A DNA stretch of 11,872 nt from Gammaproteobacteria bacterium (GTDB lineage Bacteria > Pseudomonadota > Gammaproteobacteria > DSM-19610). The stretch is taken from NCBI GenBank assembly GCA_011371465.1, contig DRQL01000103.1:1-11872 (forward strand), given 5' to 3'. Within the stretch, counting starts at the first letter, position 1, and each line of letters opens with the position of its first letter. A program made the position numbers and the translations under genes. Under the pieces are notes generated by a model that was not told the origin of the DNA, did not search any database, and worked only from the letters and a program-made list of their open reading frames with translations. Below are positions 1 to 6,819 of the stretch, in pieces.

Positions 1-353
1 GGAAAGGTACGGATCATGCCTTCTCCCTGGAGCCGGAAGGGTTCCGCAAGCTGGTGCGCGACCTGAGTCGCCTGAAGGTCGCCATCGGCGACGGCGTCAA
101 GCGCACCTATGACAGCGAAGTGGAACCCATTCTGAAGATGGGCAAGAAACTGGTCGCGGCACGCGACCTGCCGACCGGGCATACGCTGCGGCGCGAGGAT
201 CTCGCTATCAAGTGCCCGGGTGACGGGCTGCAGCCCTATGATATCGACAAGGTGATTGGCCGGGTTACCCGCGAGCCGCTGGCAAAGGACGATGCCATCG
301 CCTACGAAAAGTTGAACGGCGCCGAAAGTTGGCAGCAGCTGGCGGTATCTTGA
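1..353 (+). CDS. neuB: NeuB-type N-acylneuraminate/nonulosonic acid synthase, C-terminal part (5' end outside window)
   Basis: Family members condense PEP with an aldose or N-acyl-hexosamine (or its 6-phosphate) to make a 3-deoxy-nonulosonic acid in the cytoplasm. Only about the last 116 residues are visible, against a usual total near 340-350. The frame is open from base 3 and begins KGTDHAFSLEP, which matches the conserved GTDHxxSLEP segment at the end of the NeuB TIM barrel. A linker (PILKMGKKLVAARDLPTGH) then leads into a C-terminal SAF (antifreeze-like) domain ending near VIGRVTREPLAKDDAI. The catalytic barrel residues lie upstream and cannot be checked. The stop codon overlaps the TTG start of the next gene (TTGA), which suggests translational coupling. 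Family is confident; the exact substrate (Neu5Ac, Leg, Kdn or another) is not determinable. The GTG at 54 is an internal valine, not a start. Confidence 0.88.
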   Translation, partial: KGTDHAFSLEPEGFRKLVRDLSRLKVAIGDGVKRTYDSEVEPILKMGKKLVAARDLPTGHTLRREDLAIKCPGDGLQPYDIDKVIGRVTREPLAKDDAIAYEKLNGAESWQQLAVS

Positions 354-1162
354 ACGGGCTTTTCAGCCTTGAGTCGGAAGTTGCCGTAGTCACCGGTGCG
401 CTGGGCAGGCTGGGCGCGGTCTGGATCGAAACCCTGCTGGAAGCCGGGGCTTCGGTATTCGCACTGGATTTGCCGGGCGCGAAGGTATCAGAAGCGTTTC
501 ATCGGCTGGGCCAGCGTTTTGGTGCAGACCGACTCAGCTTGCAGTACACGGATGTCCGCGACCGGCAGGCCCTGGAAACCGCGTGCGAGCAATGCCTGAC
601 CGGTTTTGGCGTGCCTTCGATCCTGGTGAACAACGCCGGCGTCGACCGGCCCCCGGCCGCTGCGGGAACCGCGTACCAGCTTGTCGATATCCCGCTGGAA
701 GAAAGCCGGGAGATACTGGAAGTGAACACGCTGGGCCTGTTCCTGGTCAGCCAGGTGTTCGGCAGACACATGCTGGACGCAGGACGAGGATCCATTATCA
801 ACATCGGCTCGCTGTATGCCGGTGTTTCACCCGACCAGCGGTTTTACGACCATCTCCGCAGTGACCCGCCTTTCCTGAAACCGCCGGCCTACGGTGCATC
901 CAAGGCGGCGGTGGTCAACCTGACGCGTTACCTGGCGACGCACTGGGCGTCCGGCGGTGTGCGGGTCAACGCGCTTTCCCCGGGCGGCGTGTCGGGCGGT
1001 CAGGATGAGCGCTTCACGGACAAGTTCTGTCACCGCGTGCCCATGGGGCGAATGGCGGCAGGCGACGACCTGTGCGGGCCGTTGCTGTTCCTGGCCTCGC
1101 GTGCCTCGTCCTACGTGACGGGTACCGAGCTGGTTGTGGACGGGGGCTTTACCGCCTGGTGA
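350..1162 (+). CDS. short-chain dehydrogenase/reductase (SDR), PtmA-like
   Basis: A cytoplasmic NAD(P)-dependent oxidoreductase of 270 residues with a Rossmann fold. Visible motifs are the nucleotide-binding loop TGALGRLG at residues 15-22, Asp40 after strand beta-2 (suggesting NAD rather than NADP), NNAG at 94-97, and the catalytic Ser154, Tyr181 and Lys185 (YGASK). The C-terminus LVVDGGFTAW is typical of classical SDRs. The glycine spacing TGxxGxxG and the long SLYAGVSPDQRFYDHL segment before the catalytic Tyr resemble the PtmA-type dehydrogenases found in flagellin-glycan/nonulosonic acid clusters; that subgroup is my recollection of the family, not a search. The start is taken as TTG at 350, because it overlaps the neuB stop (TTGA) and gives MNGLFSLESEVAVVTG, the usual SDR N-terminus. 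An upstream TTG at 329 would add seven residues. The substrate is unknown; the context suggests oxidation or reduction of a sugar precursor. Confidence 0.88.
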   Translation: MNGLFSLESEVAVVTGALGRLGAVWIETLLEAGASVFALDLPGAKVSEAFHRLGQRFGADRLSLQYTDVRDRQALETACEQCLTGFGVPSILVNNAGVDRPPAAAGTAYQLVDIPLEESREILEVNTLGLFLVSQVFGRHMLDAGRGSIINIGSLYAGVSPDQRFYDHLRSDPPFLKPPAYGASKAAVVNLTRYLATHWASGGVRVNALSPGGVSGGQDERFTDKFCHRVPMGRMAAGDDLCGPLLFLASRASSYVTGTELVVDGGFTAW

Positions 1163-1182
1163 AGGCGCAGCGGGTTAGCTGA

Positions 1183-2655
1183 ATGATCGAGGAATCCATC
1201 CCCGGGACCGTGCCAAACTGGATTGGCGGAGAGCAGTCAGAAGCGCTTTCCGGCAAGGTGTTTGACAAGCTGTCGCCGCACAGTGGCAAACCGCTGTACC
1301 AGGTGGTCCGCTCCATGGCCGGTGATATTGAACGGGCCGTCCGGGTAGCCAGGGAAGCGCAGCCGGGCTGGGCCGGGCTGACACCGGTGCGACGGGGAGA
1401 AGTGCTGCATGACATTGCCCGGCTGATGCGTCGCGACCAGGAGGACATCGCGGCGGTCGTCGCGCTGGAGACCGGGATGTCTTTTACTGCGGCCATGGGC
1501 GAAACCGGTGCTGCCATTGCGCAGGGTGAATTCATGGCCGGCGAAGGGCGTCGTTTCTACGGCCGGACCACCACCAGTGCGATACCCCACAGGCATGCCA
1601 GCACTGTGCGGCAGCCGGTGGGCGTAGCCGGGTTGATCATTGCGGCGAACACGCCGATTGCCAATGTGGCCTGGAAAGTATTCCCGGCGCTGATCTGTGG
1701 CAATACCGCCGTGCTCAAGGCGGCCGAAGACACGCCGGCCACGGCCTGGCTGTTCGGCCGGATTGCGCAGGAAGCCGGTGTGCCGGCCGGGGTGCTCAAT
1801 ATTATCCAGGGGCAGGGCGAGGAGGCGGGCGCTCCCCTGGTTGCCCACCCGGGCGTGGACGTCGTCAGCTTTACCGGCTCCACCGCCGTGGGGCGACGCA
1901 TTGCAGCGGTAGCGGGTGAGCGGCTGGCCAGGGTCTCGCTGGAACTGGGCGGCAAGAATGCCCTGGTGGTTTGCGAGGATGCCGATCTCGAAAATGCGCT
2001 GCACTGGACCCTGCTGGCCGCGTTCAGCAACGCCGGTCAACGCTGTGCTGCGGCCAGCCGCATTATTGTTTTCGATGCGATTTATGAGCCGTTCCATGAC
2101 CGGCTCATTGAGCGCGTGCGTCGGCTGCGTGTGGGCCCCGACGACGGTGATGACCTGGGACCGGTCATCAACCAGCGGCAACTCGACAACCTGCTTGCGT
2201 TCATTGCCAGGGCAAAGGAGGCGGGTGCGGTGATTGCTTCTGGAGGCTGCCGGCTCGACGACGAGGCGCACGCCAAAGGATTCTACCTGGCGCCGACCAT
2301 TATCGAGGGTGCCGGCCCGCATGACGAAATTTCGGTTACCGAGCTGTTTGGCCCGGTGACCTGCCTGTACCGCGTCGGCGGTTTTGCGGAAGCGCTGCAC
2401 ATGGTGAATGACTCGCCCTATGGCCTGACGGCGGCCATACACACCGGCAGCATTCACCGTGCCACCGAGTTCACGCAGCAAGTGCAGGCGGGGGTTGCCG
2501 TGGTCAATGGAGGGACGCACGGCAGTGAACCGCACATGCCCTTCGGTGGCCTGAAACAGTCCGGTAACGGCTCGCGCGAACCCGGCACAGAAGCCCTCGA
2601 CGTGTATTCAGAGCTGAAAGACATTTACATCCACAGTGACCCGGGGCAGTTGTGA
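1183..2655 (+). CDS. NAD(P)-dependent aldehyde dehydrogenase
   Basis: A 490-residue member of the aldehyde dehydrogenase superfamily, at the usual full length, predicted to oxidise an aldehyde to a carboxylic acid in the cytoplasm. The oxyanion Asn156 (AANTP), the cofactor-contacting Lys179 (VLKA), the nucleotide loop FTGSTAVGRRIA at 230-241, the general base Glu254 (LELGGKN) and the catalytic Cys288 (AGQRCAAASR) are all present, with the ELFGPV motif downstream. It therefore looks catalytically intact. It lies 20 bp after the SDR and 1 bp before the CMP-sugar synthetase, inside a nonulosonate-type operon. This suggests that it oxidises a sugar aldehyde or a small aldehyde released in the pathway, but that is inference. 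No strong Shine-Dalgarno is visible before the ATG. Generic semialdehyde dehydrogenase activity is the alternative. Confidence 0.9.
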   Translation: MIEESIPGTVPNWIGGEQSEALSGKVFDKLSPHSGKPLYQVVRSMAGDIERAVRVAREAQPGWAGLTPVRRGEVLHDIARLMRRDQEDIAAVVALETGMSFTAAMGETGAAIAQGEFMAGEGRRFYGRTTTSAIPHRHASTVRQPVGVAGLIIAANTPIANVAWKVFPALICGNTAVLKAAEDTPATAWLFGRIAQEAGVPAGVLNIIQGQGEEAGAPLVAHPGVDVVSFTGSTAVGRRIAAVAGERLARVSLELGGKNALVVCEDADLENALHWTLLAAFSNAGQRCAAASRIIVFDAIYEPFHDRLIERVRRLRVGPDDGDDLGPVINQRQLDNLLAFIARAKEAGAVIASGGCRLDDEAHAKGFYLAPTIIEGAGPHDEISVTELFGPVTCLYRVGGFAEALHMVNDSPYGLTAAIHTGSIHRATEFTQQVQAGVAVVNGGTHGSEPHMPFGGLKQSGNGSREPGTEALDVYSELKDIYIHSDPGQL

Positions 2656-2656
2656 C

Positions 2657-3436
2657 ATGAGGACAGGGAAACCGGACATCGTGGCACTGATCCCGGCGCG
2701 CGCGGGTTCGAAGCGGGTGGCGGGGAAGAATATCCGGGTCCTGTCCGGGCATCCCCTGATGGCCTATACCATTTCTGCAGCCGTTCAGAGCGGCATTTTT
2801 TCGGATGTAATCGTATCCACCGACTCCGAACACTACGCCGACATTGCCAGGCACTATGGCGCAGAGGTTCCCTTTCTGCGCCCGCGCGGGCTGGCGGGGG
2901 ATGTTTCGCCGGACATCGAATGGCTGGGTTACACCCTGGACCGACTCAGGGACCAGGGTCGCGAGTACCGTTGCGCCAGTATCCTGCGGCCAACCAGTCC
3001 CTTCCGTATGCCGCACACCATCCGGCGGGCCTGGCAGGCTTTTCTGGCGGAAGACGGCATCGACTCGCTGCGGGCGGTGGAAAAATGCCGGCAGCACCCC
3101 GGGAAAATGTGGGTGGTCCAGGGCAGGCGCATGGTGCCGTTGATGCCGCTGCACGCAAGCGCGCAGCCGTGGCACAGCAGCCAGTACCCGTCCCTGCCCG
3201 TTGTGTACACGCAGAACGCGAGCCTGGAGATCGCCTGGACGCGCACGGTGCTGGAAACCGGCACCATTGCCGGCAATGTGCTGATGCCGTTTTTTACCGA
3301 GGGTTATGAAGGCTTTGATGTAAACAGCGAGTACGACTGGGGCTTCGCCGAATCCCTGGTCAGGAACCGCCAGGCAGAGCTGCCACCCGTTTCTCACTTC
3401 CCGTATCGGCTCAAGAGGCAACTGGAACCATGCTAG
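2657..3436 (+). CDS. neuA: acylneuraminate (CMP-sugar) cytidylyltransferase, NeuA-like
   Basis: Activates a 3-deoxy-ulosonic acid with CTP to its CMP-sugar, the donor for glycan assembly. In the 259-residue product, the nucleotide-binding signature LIPARAGSKR at residues 11-20, followed by GKN at 23-25, is classic for the family. Further motifs are VSTDSEHYADIARHYGAE, LRPTSPFR at 110-117, and the metal-binding region FDVNSEYDW at 220-228 (Asp221, Asp227). There is no fused C-terminal HAD phosphatase domain; a separate phosphatase lies at 9102-9638. The substrate loop reads YTQNASLEI where many sialic acid synthetases have NGAIYI, which points to a different substrate subgroup. The start is the ATG at 2657, one base after the dehydrogenase stop; an in-frame GTG at 2636 is possible but would add non-conserved residues. 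The gene overlaps the transketolase start by 7 bp. Confidence 0.9.
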   Translation: MRTGKPDIVALIPARAGSKRVAGKNIRVLSGHPLMAYTISAAVQSGIFSDVIVSTDSEHYADIARHYGAEVPFLRPRGLAGDVSPDIEWLGYTLDRLRDQGREYRCASILRPTSPFRMPHTIRRAWQAFLAEDGIDSLRAVEKCRQHPGKMWVVQGRRMVPLMPLHASAQPWHSSQYPSLPVVYTQNASLEIAWTRTVLETGTIAGNVLMPFFTEGYEGFDVNSEYDWGFAESLVRNRQAELPPVSHFPYRLKRQLEPC

Positions 3437-5388
3437 AGATCAAACTCATTACTGCACAGGAATTCCGGCGCGTACAGGAAACCGCAATGGACAGCATTTC
3501 CAGGCTGCGACTGCTGGCGGACATGTGCTGCGCCAATACCCTGGCTACCGTCAAACGGGCGGGTTCGGGACACCTGGGTTCCAGCCTGAGTTCACTCGAT
3601 ATCGTGACCTGCCTGTATTACGCGGGAATGAATACGGTCGAGCTGGGTTTTGATCACCCGGACCGTGATATTTATTTCTCGTCCAAGGGGCATGATGCCC
3701 CGGCCTGTTACGCGGTGCTCTATTCGCTGGGCAAGCTGTCAAAAGGGCAGTTCATCAACCTGCGCCGGCTGGGCGGCACCCACGGCCACCCGGATGTCAG
3801 TATCCCCGGTATAGAAACCAACTCGGGTTCACTGGGGATGGGGATCTCCAAGGCCAAAGGCATGGCGCTGGCCAAAAAGATGAACGGCGCGGGCGGGCAG
3901 GTATTCGTCATGACCGGTGATGGCGAGCTGCAGGAAGGGCAGATCTGGGAGTCGCTGCAGACCACGGCCCACCGGTCACTCAGCAATATCACCGTCATTG
4001 TCGACAGGAACCGGATTCAATCCGACAAGCCCGTAGAGGAAATCATCGACCTGGGCGACCTGGCGTCAAAGTTCAGGAGTTTCGGCTGGCACGTGGCACA
4101 ATGTGATGGTCACGATTTCGCCGCGCTGAAACAGGTCTTCAGCGAACTTCGACGGGTAACGGACCGGCCCAGGGTACTGCTGGCCGATACCATCAAGGGC
4201 AAAGGGGTGTCGTTCATGGAGGGCCCGACCGCCCTGGCAGACGGCGAGGGTCTCTACGCATGGCACTCGGGCGCACCGGACGATGAAGCGTACGAATCGG
4301 CCTGTGCGGAAGTCGTTGCGCGTATCGACCGGCAGTTTGAAATGCACGGCCTGGGGCCGTTGCGCACCGAGGTGATCGAGTGTCGCAGGAAAAACCGGAC
4401 CAGGCTTCGGGACAGCGCGGAAAAGGTGGTAAGCGCGTATGGCAGGGCCCTGCTGGAACTCGGGCAGGAGAGAAAAGACCTGGTTGTGCTGGATGCGGAC
4501 CTGTCCGCCGACTGTGGACTGCGCCCGTTCGAACTGAAATACCCCGAGCGGTTTATCGAGAGCGGGATCGCCGAACAGGACATGGTGTCCACGGCGGGTG
4601 GCCTGGCACTGCACGGGTATCTGCCGATTGTGAATTCCTTCGGGGTGTTCCTCGCCTCGCGCGCCAATGAGCAGATCTATAACAACGCGACCGAAAAGAC
4701 AAAGATCATCTACGTGTGTCATTACGCGGGCGTTATTCCCGCCGGACCCGGAAAATCCCACCAGAGCCTGCGCGACATCTCCCTGTTTGGCGCATTGCCC
4801 GACTGCGTCATTCTTGAGCCCGGTAACGAGGAGGAAACCCGGCAGGTCCTGGCCTGGTGTGTAGAGGAAGGGGAGCAGAGCTGCATGATACGCCTGGTCA
4901 TCGGCCCGTCGCCGCGTCCGATTCCTGTGGCGGGGGATGACGGCCTGGTTTTTGGCAGGGGCAGTACAGTGCATGACGGTGCGGATGCCGTTCTTTTCAG
5001 CTACGGTCCGGTGATGTTGAACGAGGCGATCACGGCAGCGGAATGCCTGGAGGGCCAGGGTGTATCGCTGAAGGTGATCAACATGCCCTGGCTGAACCGG
5101 GTGGATACCGGCTGGCTGGAGGCTGCGCTTGACGGCTGCGAACTCGCGTTCACACTGGATGACCATGCCGGCTATGGCGGGCTGGGGGATTGCCTGCTGA
5201 ACGCGTTCATGTCGTCTGATGCCCTGCGCGGCAGACAGCTGGTGAAGTTCAGCGTGGAAGGTCATGCCGCGTGCGGCACGCCTTCGGAAGTGCTCTATTA
5301 CCACGGGCTGAGCGGCGAAAAACTGGCCGCACGCATCCTCCAGGCCATCAGGCGCAAACCCCATCCATTGCTGGAGGCGGCCTCCTGA
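3430..5388 (+). CDS. transketolase, single-chain (TPP-dependent)
   Basis: Predicted to transfer a two-carbon ketol unit between ketose and aldose phosphates with thiamine diphosphate and Mg2+. The 652 residues cover both halves that many surface-glycan loci encode as two genes. The N-terminal TPP domain has GSGHLGSSLS at 45-54, SKGHDAP at 85-91, and the TPP/Mg motif GDGELQEGQ at 163-171 closing with Asn194 (DRNRI). KGKGVSFMEG follows at 256-265. The pyrimidine/C-terminal part has ESGIAEQDM at 377-385 with the catalytic Glu382, then SFGVFLASRANEQI. The sequence style (GIAEQ, GDGELQEGQ) is closer to split archaeal/bacterial transketolases than to housekeeping TktA. Two starts compete. ATG 3430 overlaps the neuA stop (ATGCTAG). 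ATG 3487 has a better-spaced AGGAA at 3476-3480 and would give 633 residues, with about 25 residues before GSGH as in split forms. A dedicated role in building the sugar precursor is inferred from the operon. Confidence 0.9.
   Translation: MLEIKLITAQEFRRVQETAMDSISRLRLLADMCCANTLATVKRAGSGHLGSSLSSLDIVTCLYYAGMNTVELGFDHPDRDIYFSSKGHDAPACYAVLYSLGKLSKGQFINLRRLGGTHGHPDVSIPGIETNSGSLGMGISKAKGMALAKKMNGAGGQVFVMTGDGELQEGQIWESLQTTAHRSLSNITVIVDRNRIQSDKPVEEIIDLGDLASKFRSFGWHVAQCDGHDFAALKQVFSELRRVTDRPRVLLADTIKGKGVSFMEGPTALADGEGLYAWHSGAPDDEAYESACAEVVARIDRQFEMHGLGPLRTEVIECRRKNRTRLRDSAEKVVSAYGRALLELGQERKDLVVLDADLSADCGLRPFELKYPERFIESGIAEQDMVSTAGGLALHGYLPIVNSFGVFLASRANEQIYNNATEKTKIIYVCHYAGVIPAGPGKSHQSLRDISLFGALPDCVILEPGNEEETRQVLAWCVEEGEQSCMIRLVIGPSPRPIPVAGDDGLVFGRGSTVHDGADAVLFSYGPVMLNEAITAAECLEGQGVSLKVINMPWLNRVDTGWLEAALDGCELAFTLDDHAGYGGLGDCLLNAFMSSDALRGRQLVKFSVEGHAACGTPSEVLYYHGLSGEKLAARILQAIRRKPHPLLEAAS
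5373..5385 (+). other. small hairpin at the transketolase 3' end
   Basis: GGAGGCGGCCTCC forms a perfect 5-bp GGAGG/CCTCC stem with a CGG loop immediately before the transketolase stop codon at 5386-5388. It also holds the only good Shine-Dalgarno-like GGAGG upstream of the next gene, whose ATG (5400) is 22 nt further on. It could mask a ribosome-binding site or be only the codon choice of the last transketolase residues. It has no U-tract, so it is not a terminator. Confidence 0.25.
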
Positions 5389-5399
5389 CGCGCTACTGC

Positions 5400-6803
5400 A
5401 TGAGCCCGGCCAATGCGTTATTACTGATCCCGGTGGAGAACCAGGTGCGCGAGCTGGACCCGAAGCTGTTGCTGGCCTGTGTTGCCGCGCAGCGCGGGTT
5501 CTCGTCGATCGTCGGTTCACGCCGGGAGATGGAATTCAATATCGATGCCTTTCCCGATGCCATCTACCTCTCCAAGAGCATGACGATCCGCAGTCGCCTG
5601 TTTTTTCGCATCGCCCGGCGTTTCGGTCACCGCATCGTGGCCTGGGACGAGGAAGCGCTGGTGCACCTGCCACCGCAAACCTATTTTTCCCGCCGGCTCG
5701 ACGCGGCGACAATGAAGCACGTGAAGCGCCTGTTTGCCTGGGGACAGGATAACGTGGAACTGTGGAAGCAGTATCCGCACACGCCGAAGCAGGTACCCAT
5801 CCATGCGACCGGCAACCCCCGCAGCGATATGCTGCGTGCCGAGATCCGTGCCTTCTACGAAGCCGACGCCGAAGCCCTGCGCAGGGAGTACGGTGATTTC
5901 ATCCTGGTCAACACCAACTTCAACCATGTCAATGCGTTCGGGCCGGATATCAACCTGTTCCGCCCGGCGAAAAAACCCGGCGGGAAGGCGCGTTTCGGCC
6001 GGGCCGCAAGGGGCATGAGCCGGGAATATGCCCGGGGGTTGTGGGAACACAAGCAGGCTGTGTTCGCCCATTTCCGGGCGCTGATTCCCGCCCTCGAACA
6101 GGCGTTTCCCGACTACCACATTGTCGTGCGTCCGCACCCGACTGAAAACCAGCAGGTGTACCGGGATATCGCCGCCCGCTGTCGCCGGGTGCGGGTAACC
6201 AACCAGGGTAATGTCGTTCCCTGGCTGATGGCGACCCGGGCGTTGGTGCACAACGGTTGCACAACAGCCGTGGAGGCTTTTGTCCTGAACGTCCCGGCGG
6301 TCAGTTACCGGGCGACGCGCAACGAGGACTACGACAACGGGTTCTACCACCTGCCCAACGGGCTCAGTCATGCCTGTTTTGACTTTGAAGAACTGCGGCA
6401 GACACTGGCAAGCATACTGGCCGGGGAACTGGGTGTGCCGACCGGGAAGGCGTGTCAGTCACTGGTCGATCGCTACCTGGAGGCACAGGACGGGCCGCTG
6501 GCCTGTGAAAGGATGGTGCGTGTGCTGGAAACCATGTCGTACCCGCAGGCGGCGGCCCGGCGCCGGTCTGCCGCCAGCGGGTTGCAGCGCTGGGTGCTGG
6601 CCAGGGGGCTCAGCCTGGCACGGCAGGTGAAATCGCGTCTGCCGGGTTCGCACAACCGGCCCGAGTACCAGTTGCATCGCTTTCCCTTGCTGCCGCTGGA
6701 GGAAGTGCGTAACCGGGTCGCCCGCTTCCAGCAGCTGCTTGGTTACCGGAAGACCATCCGCATAGAGCCGGTATCCGATGTGTTGTTCAGGATCGAAGCC
6801 TGA
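5400..6803 (+). CDS. surface carbohydrate biosynthesis protein (first of two tandem paralogs)
   Basis: A 467-residue protein resembling the surface-carbohydrate biosynthesis family (the TIGR04396-type group, by recollection), which looks like a GT-B-fold nucleotide-sugar or polyol-phosphate transferase. Diagnostic segments are IPVENQVRELDPKLLLA at residues 10-26, AWDEEALVHLP at 81-91, HATGNPRSDMLRAEI at 135-149, FILVNTNFNHVNAF at 167-180, IVVRPHPTEN at 241-250, and LVHNGCTTAVEA at 282-293. The last two resemble the donor-binding half of capsule and CDP-glycerol transferases. No signal peptide or transmembrane segment is evident, so it is probably cytoplasmic or membrane-associated. It starts 11 bp after the transketolase stop. 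The ATG at 5400 is chosen because it gives an N-terminus of the same length as the paralog; the open frame continues upstream, but over transketolase codons. The reaction is not established. Confidence 0.82.
   Translation: MSPANALLLIPVENQVRELDPKLLLACVAAQRGFSSIVGSRREMEFNIDAFPDAIYLSKSMTIRSRLFFRIARRFGHRIVAWDEEALVHLPPQTYFSRRLDAATMKHVKRLFAWGQDNVELWKQYPHTPKQVPIHATGNPRSDMLRAEIRAFYEADAEALRREYGDFILVNTNFNHVNAFGPDINLFRPAKKPGGKARFGRAARGMSREYARGLWEHKQAVFAHFRALIPALEQAFPDYHIVVRPHPTENQQVYRDIAARCRRVRVTNQGNVVPWLMATRALVHNGCTTAVEAFVLNVPAVSYRATRNEDYDNGFYHLPNGLSHACFDFEELRQTLASILAGELGVPTGKACQSLVDRYLEAQDGPLACERMVRVLETMSYPQAAARRRSAASGLQRWVLARGLSLARQVKSRLPGSHNRPEYQLHRFPLLPLEEVRNRVARFQQLLGYRKTIRIEPVSDVLFRIEA
5900..5926 (+). 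repeat. 27-bp perfect direct repeat, copy 1
   Basis: A 27-base stretch here recurs exactly at 7320-7346, 1420 bp downstream, at the same place in the two tandem paralogs. It encodes the invariant ILVNTNFNH block. It is part of the duplicated genes rather than a separate element, but it is a possible site for unequal recombination that would fuse the paralogs. Confidence 0.8.
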
Positions 6804-6819
6804 AGGGCCCGCCGCCGGT

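Noticed and set aside
1237..2535. Open frame (432 codons) on the - strand opposite the aldehyde dehydrogenase
   Set aside because: The sense frame carries every catalytic residue of the family. The antisense product is Arg/Gly/His-rich with no motif.
4066..5520. Long open frame (484 codons) on the - strand opposite the transketolase
   Set aside because: It is antisense to a gene with intact family motifs, its translation has no recognisable domain, and GC-rich coding DNA commonly leaves such shadows open.
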